Of a stretch of 64,000 bases of DNA, positions 1 through 11,700 are shown piece after piece (the stretch's first letter is position 1; each line of letters opens with the position of its first letter). Source of the DNA: Paratinospora sagittata (lineage: Eukaryota > Streptophyta > Magnoliopsida > Ranunculales > Menispermaceae); contig CM069595.1 of assembly GCA_035771175.1 (NCBI GenBank), forward strand, positions 2,335,056 through 2,399,055, read 5' to 3'. A model generated the notes under the pieces. That model was given only the letters and a program-made list of their open reading frames with translations, had not been told where the DNA came from and searched no databases. The position numbers were made by a program, and so were the translations under genes.

Positions 1-1049
1 CAAGAACTCCAGAAACATTAATAATAAACACTTAAAGATTAAGAACTGATGAAGAACTCACCAAAATATCAAAAGGGTACTTTATTTTCAAGATCTTGGA
101 ATCTGGGTTCTTCTTCTTTTTGTACTAATTTAATGGCTGCTCTCCTCTGCACTCGGTCGATCCAAACCAAGTTTAACCTTTTTACTGAATCCATTTGCAG
201 CAGCAAGTACTGTCTTAATAGCAAAAGTTGCTTCGGGAGCAAGTATTACTGACTGGTCGCACAGATTGACTGAAAGATTCAATATATTGAGATTTGCAGA
301 CTTTAATTTAAAAACCACGACCCATTTCCTGCTTTCTTTTTAACTAATAATTCCCTCCCTTGGCATGAAAGTTTTTGCATAAAAACATTTATATATTTCC
401 AAAATCGAGGCCTAGCGTAGCCGTACCGTGCAATATGAACGAAATGCCACCCATTTCTGTTTTTTCTGTTAACGACGTTTCGTTACGATACGAATACGAT
501 GCACTGGAGCTTCCCCTCGTGAAATGACCGAGCTACCCTGATAGCGATCTCAGGTCTTGCCTCAATAAAGAATTTTCTTCCCCTGCTCCACCGCTCTCGT
601 TATTATGTTGCCTCCAAGTAGGCCATGATTATACCGCTCCCACGTGTTCAAAGGTGCATGGCCCACATTCTATTGAAAAGGCATCAAATGGCAGAGAGAT
701 AGGGGAAATGTTCCGCACCGTCCTAGGGAATCGATATCGCTTGAAAAAGAAGGTGATAATACCAATTGCGAGACAGGATTCGCCGTAAATGAGAAAGCGC
801 AATCACGGGTGGGAATGGTATAGATGCGTTTCCAACCGAGATTGCCGGATGATCACGTACGTAAGTTCTTGTTAGGTTTCATGATCGAGAGATTACAGCC
901 GTCTTAATGTGGAAGGATAGGGGTGCAATCAATTGGGATGGGGAAGAGCGGAATGGAACACCAAGAGAACATTGAAGGGATGGAAAGTCTGGTGGTTGGG
1001 ATGTGCCGGTCGTGACTTATTGTGATGGGTCGAAGGACACGTTTTTTCT

Positions 1050-1050
1050 A

Positions 1051-1081
<31 letters not shown>

Positions 1082-1082
1082 T
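1050..1082. repeat. (AAT)n microsatellite
   Basis: About ten uninterrupted AAT/ATA trinucleotide units, followed by AT-rich unique sequence. It is a simple sequence repeat with no coding role visible. Confidence 0.95.
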
Positions 1083-2498
1083 ATTGTCTCTCAACCTCTC
1101 CACATACATTACGGCAAGCATTTTTTTTTTTGCTTTTTCCTTGTTGCGATCGTCACCGAATAAGCATAAGCCTAGTGAAAAGAGACAGCTGAACAAAACA
1201 ACGCACTTAACACACTCATAATTAGTGTGCAAAAGCAGCAATTAAACCACACCATTAATCCTAAATTCCTGACCAGACGTACGTATCTACCACCAACCCC
1301 CAAGAGGATTTGGTGAACTTGTTCGAATTTAATTATTCTACTAGGGTTTAGATATTATTATTTTCTTAATCTTATAAAATTTAAAAATGTTCTATAAGTT
1401 TAGCTTTAAGTTATTATTTTATAAATGCTATTAAAATATAGGGATATGTACAGTTTTGATTTTTTTTTTTCGCTAAAATCAAAACTAAATATTGTAACAT
1501 AATTGCTTTATAAATTTTACTATTCAAAGAAACAGTACTTAGCTTGAACATTAAATAAAATTAAGATTTATAAACATGTAAAGTTTCCAGTTCCTTAGTA
1601 CCTAAGGAATCAGATGTACCCACGAGCCTATAGAACAGATTTTCTTCAAGTAAAGGTCGCGAAGTTTCACAGTTTTGAAAAGTCACGTACGTGTTCAATA
1701 CTCTGGGAAACGAAAATATATAAACAATCCGTGATATAAATTCGCAAATGTACCCTTTATCAGGTTGGTTTGACATGATCATTACTCGATACGACCAACA
1801 TGATCTATTCAGAAATATTACTATAGATATACCCTAAATCTCAATTAATTCATCCTAATAACTGTATTCAAAGAGGTTTAATTAATTAGGTGCTTTAGTT
1901 TATTACTTTATTTTTTTAACATCAAAAGAAATCTTATTTAATTAAATAGTTCTCCCTATAAACAACTAGAACTACAATGGCCCTGTTTAAGAACGCGTTG
2001 CGTTTTTATCCAAAAATATATGTGGAGAAAGACAACTTCTAAAAATACACACATAAATGACATTTGAAACACAATCGCACACTTGCCAAACACCCAAAAT
2101 GACGTTTACAGAAACTAGCTACCGCAATACGACTTTCTTCGTGCTCTCAAACATGACCAATAAATAACAGTATCAAGATGACTTAGTACACTAATTAAAT
2201 ATAATAGTTCTTTTATGCAGAATTCAAAATGGTCATAGAACAAAATTAATTTGTTACATTGATTTTGAAGTCAGTTGCCTGCGTCTGCTTTTAACTTGGT
2301 GGGCAAGGAAAGGGAAGTAGGTGATCTAGAGATTATGGATCCTTGGCTCCCAAGCATCTAGAAATGTACAAGTGCATATATAAAGAATTCATGGTGAAGC
2401 AATTTTTCTTTTAAAAATGAAATAAATAAATAAGTATGTTTGAGTAGAAGGAGACCTTTGGTATATTTTAAACCAACTTGGTTGACATATGCAACCCA

Positions 2499-2513
2499 AA
2501 ACCCTAAACCCTA
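2499..2513. promoter_or_regulatory. Double telobox-like motif
   Basis: The 15-base string AAACCCTAAACCCTA is two copies of the plant telomere-type repeat. Teloboxes are known in plant promoters, often of translation or replication genes, but no gene start is nearby, so function here is doubtful. It may be only an interstitial telomere-like motif. Confidence 0.4.
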
Positions 2514-2934
2514 GTGGGACAACTAATACTTAGAACCCTAGTATAATTAAGAACATTTCACCAAAAGATTATCATAACTTCATTCTATATTTTTGTCATA
2601 TTCCAAATATATCTTTATATTCCAAATATATCTTTGAGTGCTGAAAATATGTATACTAATCTTTATTTTATTTTATTTTTATGATAATTATATAAATTAA
2701 ATCATGTTATTTTTTATTTAGTTGTTATATAAATATCAAAAAACAAAATGATCACGAACTTGACGCTGAATTTGAAGAACTTTCATATCTGCAGTCTATC
2801 GTTACAGGGATTTAGCTGTCCACTATTAAGGATGGTAAAAGGTGGACCTTAAATCAATTAGGGAGCTGCTCCACTACGTCTATTTTCTTCCACCTGATTC
2901 ACTGCCTAGACAACCAAGTATTTATGCATCATCA

Positions 2935-3705
2935 TACCATTCGGAAAGCTCTTGTTCCCAACAAAGTTAAAGTATTAGGTTGGCTTATTGCTCACCAAAG
3001 ACTTAATACAATAGACGTCTTTTTAAGACATCTTCCATTTATGTCTGTCTTTCAATTGATGTCGTCTTTGTAAATGTGCAACTGAGTCCATCTATCGTTT
3101 GTCACGCCCTGACCTCCGTCAGGACGCGGAGGCAACCCCCACCTCCGTGGAGGACGCCAACTCCGTATCACAATATTGTCACATCCCATTATACAGCACA
3201 CCGAGTCAGTGGTTACTCAAGTTGCGAAATATAACCTTATGAGGAAGAGGTTGTGAGTTCGAACTTGGGGGAGGCCCTTACTATTCATGGGTGAATAGTA
3301 GGGATAAATGATCCCGGGGTACTAAACACTGTGGTGCGCTGTGTACTGGGATGTGACAATATTGTGATACGGGGCTGGCGTCCTCCACGGCGGTGGGGGG
3401 TTGCGCCCGCGTCCTGACGGAAGTTAGGACGTGACAAAAAGGTCTTATGTACATCTTTGTTGAATGTCCATTCACAAGATTAGTTTGAAAAAAATAGTTA
3501 GCAACAGTTGATTAGGGACCCTAGTACCAATTGGTATTGATGAGACCTTTTCTTTCCCATCAGATTGGAGCATTGCCAGTCATAAAAGTGTAGTACTATT
3601 GGAGGATTATTTATTTTATTGTGTTTTGGTGTGTTTGGAAGGAAATAACAAGAGGATCTTCGATGTTTCCGCCTTTTCAACAATTAGAGTTTAAGAGTTT
3701 GCCCA
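2935..3705 (+). mobile_element. Decayed LINE fragment (zf-RVT region), split by a foldback element
   Basis: Translation of about 2939-3060 gives a stretch containing KVKVLGWLIAHQRLN, which matches the C-terminal zf-RVT region of plant L1-type non-LTR retrotransposons. The same pattern ([15 protein letters not shown] and similar) occurs in the LINEs at 11701-13624 and 59724-61056. The frame resumes after the inserted foldback at about 3440 with YIFVECPFTR, and joining the flanks restores a continuous reading ...TESIYR/LMYIFVECP. Several stops and frameshifts show it is old and dead. The outer boundaries are approximate. Confidence 0.75.
3098..3438. mobile_element. Foldback/MITE-like element with about 105-bp inverted arms
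   Basis: The left arm (3098-3202) begins TTTGTCACGCCCTGAC and the right arm (3333-3438) ends with its imperfect complement GTTAGGACGTGACAAA. The match runs inward for about 105 bases, with the pair CACATCCCATTATACAGC / GCTGTGTACTGGGATGTG near the loop. The loop of about 130 bases holds pol III-like motifs (TGGTTACTCAAG near 3209 and GAGTTCGAACTT near 3256). It sits inside a LINE relic. I see no clear target-site duplication, so the superfamily is unassigned. A transcript across it would form a long hairpin. Confidence 0.8.
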
Positions 3706-5767
3706 TTTTCATGCCTTTTCATAGGCATGACATGTAAACTATCATAAGGGTATAAGTTGAATGAATGACTTAGGGGATGAGATTTTATTCCAATCAATTA
3801 ACTTGTATTCACTGTAATTTTGCACTTTTGGTGCACTTGCTGCTATATATTTCTCCTCATTAACAAAACTGCTCAGTTTGTCATTAAAATAAAATAAAAA
3901 AACATCTAACATACCCCAAATTCTCAAGGATAAATGTTGAGAAAGTTAGTGGATCGTCTTAAAAAAAAAAAAAAAAGTTAGTCGATCAATTAGTAATAAA
4001 TCAATAGTCATAAGTGACGGAGACAGCTCTTTGTGCTGGTTGAATAGTTAAAATAAGTGCAAAGAAAAAAAAAGAAAGATGTTTGACATTGACTTTGGTT
4101 CCTGCTCAAAATTGACTTGGTTCCTGCTCAAAATAATAATCACAGACTAAGATATGATATTGGCATATGGGAGAAAGTGCAATGGAAAGAGTCATCAACA
4201 ACTCTGGAACATTTCAAATTCATTATGTCATCATTACGTCATCTCAACTCATTTGATATATAGCGTCTGCAGACGTCCTCTAATATATGTTAATGGGACA
4301 AAAAGTATAATCACAACAGAGTTTAAAAAAGTTCGAAAGTCGAATCCAAAAATTCGATGCCTTGGGCGTCAGTGGTTCCAAGCCCAAGTTAGGGTTGGGT
4401 TTACTTTTAAAATAAGAAGTCGGAGCAAAAAATATTTTTAAAATAAGTTCTTATAAAAATAAAATTTTAAAAAGTAAAAAAAAATAATTAGAGGAATTAT
4501 ATTAATAAATTATCTACACATTAATTACCAACACAATCTTACTTTAATATATATTCAATTTTTCTACCAAGCCAAAAATAAAAAAAAATTCTAAATTATC
4601 CTTCCCTTAATCTATCCCACCCTTCGTTTTTTTTTTTTTGTCTATTTCTTTTTCTTCAAAACTCTTCAAAAACCCGGGTTCTAACTTTAAAGTTTATCAT
4701 TTTCATCTTTTTATTTTAATTAGAAAAATATTGGAAATAGAAAAATATTATTTGGACCCATTTAGAGCAAATCTTTATTTGTCGCATTCGAAATTTTTTT
4801 GACATTTGGTCTAAGAAATGCATATTTTAATATTTTTTTTTTGTTTTTATTCACTTTTATTTATGAAATAAAATATTTATGAGTGTTTTTAAGTATGTTT
4901 TGTATAAAAAATAAACAAAAACGAAGTTCGTCCTTAAGTTCGGCTATATAGGGCCGACTTTTGTACATGAAGGTCGGTCATGGTCGGCTGACCTTTTTAT
5001 TATTATATATCATATTGTATTAAAATATATTTTATAGTAATTTTGACATATTTTTATCTATTTTGGATTAATTTGGGTGGAGGGACACCGTTTTCCACTC
5101 ATTATTATTGTGTATGGTACGAGTGAGGTATGACATTTTATTACTCAAATGAGCTCGGACTGAATATAAATGTGATAAAATTATCATAAAATATATTTTA
5201 ATGTAATATGATATGTGATATGTGAAAAAAAGGAAAAGAAAAAAAGAAAATAAAAGGGCCGGTGATGGCCGAGCTACCAAATTAGACGGAAGAAAGCACC
5301 CACCACCATCCATCTTGGCTACTTACCATGTGCAGCATCTAGGAAACATTAAATAAATAAATCTTTGATATCTAGTAAGAGATTCCATTCCATGGTCAAG
5401 TCAGCCAGGATTTGACCAATGAACAGGAGAAACGTGGAGCTCCTATTGCAGAGTTCACGGTAGCCGCTTCACATCAGCAACGGAGAGTCTCAAATTTTTC
5501 TTCTCCCTTTCTTTTGGGCTTTTCGCCAGTAACCGATCGCCGCAACTCAAATCATCTAGTTCTCTTTAAATGCAACAAAGATGACGATGAACAACAACAA
5601 CAACAACCACAACCACAACCACGACCACAAAGCTTAATTTCAAGAAAAACCCTTGTATGTTCAAAGCCAGTGCAAAGTTCCAGAGTGAGATTTTGAGACA
5701 GAAAGGTTGAATCTTTTGAGGTGTTTGGTGTATTTTTGCTGTTTGCAGAGCTCAGTGTAGTGTCATC
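3706..5767. other. Non-genic DNA and 5' leader of the nucleotidase gene
   Basis: Very AT-rich from 4430 to 5250, with no supportable gene. From about 5400 composition becomes more balanced. This is probably the promoter and transcribed leader of the gene that starts at 5768, but no TATA box can be assigned with confidence. Confidence 0.6.
5590..5629 (+). repeat. CAA/CCA low-complexity tract in the leader
   Basis: A run of ACAACAACA units grading into CCACAACCA units, about 140-180 bases upstream of the start codon at 5768. It is probably in the 5' untranslated region. CAA repeats are known to keep leaders unstructured, but a role here is only inference. Confidence 0.75.
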
Positions 5768-8700
5768 ATGGCTGCCCATCTCAAATTTCCAATCTTTAGA
5801 CCTAGTTTTTATCTGGGTTTCGCTAATTCTACTTCGAGAAAGTCCCCAAGAATCTGTTGCTGCAGCAGCAGGGTCGGTGAGAATACGATCGGTGGAGAAG
5901 TGTTTTCTGTCACATCTTCGACTAAGTACGAAGTTGATTATCTTGGAGAGAGTACTAAAGGGGATTTGAATGTCAAGAGAGAGCATTTGGAGGCTTTTGG
6001 TAACTTCTTATTGTCTCTCCCTGTATTTCATTTGTTTACTGTGTCTGTTTTATTGTTACACTGAGCCATCGTTGTTTGTCCTACATGTTGAGTGTGATTT
6101 TGTTTTAAGTTGTGAGTTTTGAAGCAATTGGGTTTAAATAATTCATAAAATTTAGAGGCCTAATGAGCTGAAAAAGTACATTAAGTGATTCTAGGGATTG
6201 TTGACTATGTGAGATGAAATAGAGAAGCTAGCAACTTCAGTTAGCTCTTATGCATCAATCATGTTTTTTGTTATAGTAAAAAATATGATGTTGAATGCTA
6301 AATTTATGCGGTTGTGCTTGTTTCTCCTAAAATATAGTTAATTTTAGTGTTTTTTTTTTTTTTTTTGGTCTTACCTTCCAGGTATTGATGGTCAGGCAAC
6401 CTTAGATGGTCCAATCGAGGAGATAGCAAAGACAGAGGCTGAAGAAGCTGAGAAATTGCTTAGTAAATTGGGAATCCTGGTAAAGCTAGATCATCTCTAT
6501 TCTCGCTTTCTTACCATATTAGGATAGTATTTTTTCACATTCCTAGAATTTTGACGAGAATATCACTCTAGACAGAGGCTGAACTCATGACCTCGTATGC
6601 TTGCATTCTTATACTGAACCATTGAGCCTTTATTAGGGCCTACCTAAGTGTTTACTTTTACTTAGTGCTTTGATTCATCAACATTCTTGAGATTCTAGTC
6701 ACTTAAGTGGAGTTTTAATGATTTACATCATATTGAGACCTTTAAGTCTTGAGATGTGCTTCATGACAGACTCTCTGATCATTGATAAATCATAAATGGT
6801 ACTGTTTAGTCCTAGCTTGTTGAAAGACTTTATTTCCTTTGATAAAAACAACCACTGTTGGTGTGTGCAGGATCCCTCGTCATTAAGATATTCACCTCAT
6901 GGCATCTTTTGTACCCGAACATTAAACCTTCGATCGATCAGTGCTATTGGTTATGACATGGATTATACCCTGGTCCATTATAATGTGATGGTAATTTTTG
7001 TTCCTTAGCTACTACTGCATTCCATATTACAATTAGTGGAAACTTTGGGAATTTTTTAAACTATGCACGAACCATTTGATGAAGTTATTTCTTTTCTTCA
7101 ACAGTAGTTGGATTTGCTGTCTCTTGTTTTTTCCTCTTATGTACCCAACTAAAGAAATCAGCTTCCCCTTCCGACTTCAATAAGTTGTTGACTATGTCTT
7201 GGCACTTCTTTTTCGTCTATTGCTTAGTTGTATACTTGTATATGAATTAAACCTGCCTCAAAATGGCGTGGCTTTAGCTCTTAAATAATGGCATCAATGT
7301 TAAGTTAGTTGTAAAAATAGATGATTTTGCTCTCTCCAAAATATGCGACGTTGCAAAAGATTAAGGTAGATTTCTAGATAATAGATATGTAATTTGTTTT
7401 TACACAAAGCCAGTGGTAGTTCCTGATTGAGACATGGAATTATCTCACTTACCTATGAATAATGGAATATGAGGTTTAAAGAACATATAGTTTAACTAAA
7501 TAGAACTCAACACAACTGAGCCTTTTCCCAACTACATGAATTTGCTTCTTCCACTCCGCTCTATCCAGGGCTAAGTTGATGGATGTCCTAGCCCTTCTTG
7601 TAGCTTGATTTAGTAGCAAAGTTTTGCTCTGGCTGTTAGCTACCTAACGCTACCCTACCTAACTGAATAGAATTGCTTTTCTTTTTTTTTTTTTTATTGG
7701 CAAGGGGTATATTAAACTAACATTCCTTCCTTGCCCCTAACCCTCTCTCTGCTTCTTTTTGCTGCCATGGGAAAATGTGATTTAAGCATGAATGTGCTGT
7801 CTTTCCATTTAGTTTGTTAGACGAACCTTGAGATTAATATTAAAGAGTATTTTGCACTAGTGCAGGCTTGGGAAGGGCGAGCTTATGATTACTGTATGGG
7901 CAATCTAAGGAGCATGGGTTTTCCAGTTGATGGGCTTGAGTTTGATCCTGAATTGGTAAAATCTAGATGTTCTTGCTAAAGAGGGTGTACTGTTTCCTAC
8001 CATTTGATACCTCAAACTATTTTTGCACTTTCATGTATTTCAAGGGTAATTTCTTCCATTATGTTCCATAGGTTATTAGAGGCCTTGTCATGGATAAAGT
8101 GAGAGGTAACTTGGTTAAGGCTGATCGCTTTGGTTATGTCAAGAGGGCAATGCATGGCACTAGAATGTTATCTACTCGAGCTGTAAGGTATGGTGCAGAT
8201 CTTCCCATAAGAAGCTTCAATAAACATTTGGATGCTAAGGAAAAATATGATTGCAGCCAAAAATATTTATAGGTAGGTCATTTAATTCGGTGACTGGTAT
8301 CTTATAGGTGGATTAGTGGGATGACTTGTTGAATATGTTGGTGTTCTGCTTTTTCATTTGTTAATCCTATGGCTACTCGATAAGTAGCGCTTTCGATTTG
8401 ATTTAGCTAAGCCTTTCCTCAACTACAGGTGGATAAGTAGCTCTTGTTTCATCCAAGTATTAGTTGGTGGCAATGCTCTTTTACAGTTTGTTGATGTCTC
8501 TCGTGTTGCAGTGAAATATATGGGAGGGAACTGGTGGATCTTCGGAATGAGGGTCGATGGGAGTTCCTGAATACATTTTTCTCTGTTTCAGAAGCTGTTG
8601 CGTTTATGCAGGTTGTCAATTTTCTAATCCCATGTTCTGATATATGGTCACATTTGATTGTTGAGAAAGCCTTTCCCAGGAAATTAGAGTTTTCTCAAGT

Positions 8701-11700
8701 ATTGATTTTTATATATTAGTTTTTTAGATAATATTTTTAAAGTTCTTTCTTTATATTTCAGAAACAGTATTTTCTCAAGTTTCCTACCATTTGATTCTAT
8801 CAAAAAATTCCGTAGAAAATTGCATTGTCTAAATTCCCAAATCTAGTAAATGTAAATAATACTGATTTGCATAGTAAATTTATTTTTATTTTTATTTTTA
8901 CTTGTTTATATTCAAAATGTGGGTTAAAGTTTATAAGATTCACTTTTTTAATTTATACTGCTTTTCTTTCCTGTAATAATATCCACAACAAACTCTCTTT
9001 TTCAGCATCATGTGATTTCTCTTTCAGATGGTTGACAGATTGGATGCAGGAGCTATACCAGCCGAACTAGGCCCACTTGATTACAAAGGGCTTTACAAGG
9101 TAATATGTTGTGTCTTTCTCGTCCAATTTTGGTTTCAAAGGAATTAGTTTTAAATTTATACCCATTCGATGTAAACTAAATGAGAAGACAAAGTGACAAA
9201 CAAACCAAACACCTATCAAACAAGAAAGGCATTGAGATTTATGTGCTTTGGCTTTCAAACCTATGTTCATATTGTTCGTAGGCACATGATTTCCAGAATG
9301 GAAACCCAAAGGTAGATGTTATAAGAAAAAGCCTCCAGTTCTGAATATACCTTAGCCCTTACACTTGTATGCACCTCTCTCACCCTCTTTCCATCTTAAA
9401 CTTCAGAAGTCGGTTAAATAAAAAATTGTTCCACTAAGTCCTGTCCTTAGAGAAATAGGAATGAGAACATATCCTAAACACAACATTTGGAATTCTGTCT
9501 AATGGCTGGGATATGGTGATCTTATAAAATATTTAATCTGGTCTTTCAGGCTGTTTCGAAAGCCCTCTTTATTGCTCATGTAGAAGGTCGGCTTAAGGTA
9601 AATGCTCTGATGATATCTAACCCTTTTAGTTTGATCTTGCTATTCACAACTATTTTTTACCTGCGACATCTCTGCAGAGCGAGATTATGTCTAACCCGGA
9701 GCGTTTTGTAGAACCTGATCCAGAGTTTGCTTTGACACTTCTGGACCAGAAGGAGGTATTTCTTTAAAGCATACTTGTTCAATGTAGCAAACCATTTTAT
9801 GTCTTCCTTCTCATTTCGTATGTCCCCATCAGGCTGGTAAGCGGCTGGTACTTATCACCAACTCAGATTACCTTTACACGGACAAAATGATGCAGCATTC
9901 CTTTAATAAATTCCTTCCCAATGACATGGTCTGGCGGGATCTTTTTGACATGGTAAGCTACATCGTTTTTCAATTTGAAAATGTTAAACATCCTACTGCA
10001 GCTATACCATTAATTGTGCTGTTTTTCCATTTAGTTAGCGGCATGATAATCATTAATAGTTAAATTGAAGAAGCTGGCTATGTTACTTGATCCTTAAAAC
10101 ATAGCCCAAGAATCTGTGCTCTTGAAGCTTTTGAAATTTCGTTCCTTTGTTTAAAAATGAAAAGGGGCCACAAGAAAAAAAGAAGACATTATCAAGCAAA
10201 CAATAAAAAGGGTGTGTTGGCGCAATGACAAGAGTTGTCACTGTGTGACGTGGCAGTCACGGGTTTGAGTCATAAAAACAACCTCTTGAGATGCAAGGTA
10301 AGGTTGCATACAATAGACCAAAAAGTGGTTTGATCCTTTTCCGAGACCTTGCATAGATGGGAGCTTCGTGCATTGAGTTGCCCTCTTTATCAATCAGATA
10401 ATAAATGAAAGCCAAATTTTGTTTGCAGAAAATAAAAATTCATATCTTGAACATTTTATTTATTCTGCCTTTTGATAAATTGCAATTTACATCTTTCATT
10501 GTTCTTGAGAACTTTGAACACGAGGTCAACGTGCTGGTGATATTTAAATTCTTTATCTATACATGTCAACCAAATCTGAAAAAAAATAAAAATTACAAGG
10601 TATTCTACACATTGATGTTTAGGGATATGTTGCAAAAAAGATCCCCCCATCGGTATATTTCCTCTCATTGTTGCCCTCTATGTAAATTGGATGGTGAATC
10701 TGCAAACCACCTATTCTTATAGTGCATGGTGGCAAAAGGGTTATGGCTTAAATGCGAGTCCACATGTGCTGGTTTTTTCTTCAGGCCTTCATCGAATGAA
10801 GAGTGTATTTCAATAGAACATATCACAGCGAGGTCAAGGCGGGAGAAAGATATATGTAAGATCATTTCTTTGGCAACTATATGGGGTCTGTGGCTTGAAA
10901 GGAATTCAAGAATTTTTCAAAACAAAGAAAGGGATCTTTTGAGTTTAGGGGAAGATATTGTTTTATGTGCAGCCTATTGGGTCGCATCATCAAAATTGGC
11001 TAATGGATTCTCAGTTAGTGAATGGTTTAGGGAGTGGAGTGCTTGCATGTAATAGGCATCCCTTTCACTCTAGTGTCTTTGTGTATGTATGAAGCTCTTT
11101 TGTTGTACTCCTTTCATTAATTTATACAATTATACTTGTTTCTTCTCAAAAAAAAAAAAAATGTTTGGGGAAATGTAGGAGTAACCACAATTAAAGATAA
11201 AATGAGAGAAAACCAATTAAGATGCTTTGCATTTAGCCTTAGGATGCACCGGTAAGGAAAAATGACTTATTAACATTACATGGTAACAATAGAGGTAGAG
11301 GAATACCTAAAAATAACATGGACAGAGATAATTACGAAAAATTTAACTTCTTGTAATTTAAATGCCGGCTTAGTCTTTGATAAAGCGGAGTGAAGGAAGC
11401 GCATTCATGTAGCTGGGAAAAGGTTTGGTTTAGTTGAGTTGAGTTGTATTCACTTTCAACATGTGTATAATGGGCATAGCTTGGAAAGGACTTGTCATTG
11501 CATTTATGTGTTTTGGTTATTTACTTACAGGTGATAGTCTCCGCAAGGAAACCCGAATTCTTCCAAATGTCTCACCCAATGTATGAGGTTGTCACTGGCG
11601 AGGGATTAATGCGTCCCTGTTTCAAGGCCCAGCCAGGTGATTCACACCCATTCACATCTTGAATTGCTTCAAATCAGTAGTTTTTGTTCCAGTTACTATT

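Larger units (their letters stand above)
1..2934. other. Non-genic DNA, no recognisable gene
   Basis: I find no exon with convincing splice signals or a recognisable product. The longest open frames are under 75 codons. About 400-1050 is visibly less AT-rich and has more CpG than its surroundings, yet it has no open frame, so it may be a decayed element. An AAT microsatellite and a double telobox motif lie inside and are described separately. Confidence 0.7.

Noticed and set aside
5412..5696. Open frames in the leader of the nucleotidase gene (94 codons, and 144 codons on the minus strand to 5986)
   Set aside because: They come from the CAA/CCA repeat and the antisense of exon 1. The exon 1 frame at 5768 has proper phase and targeting features.
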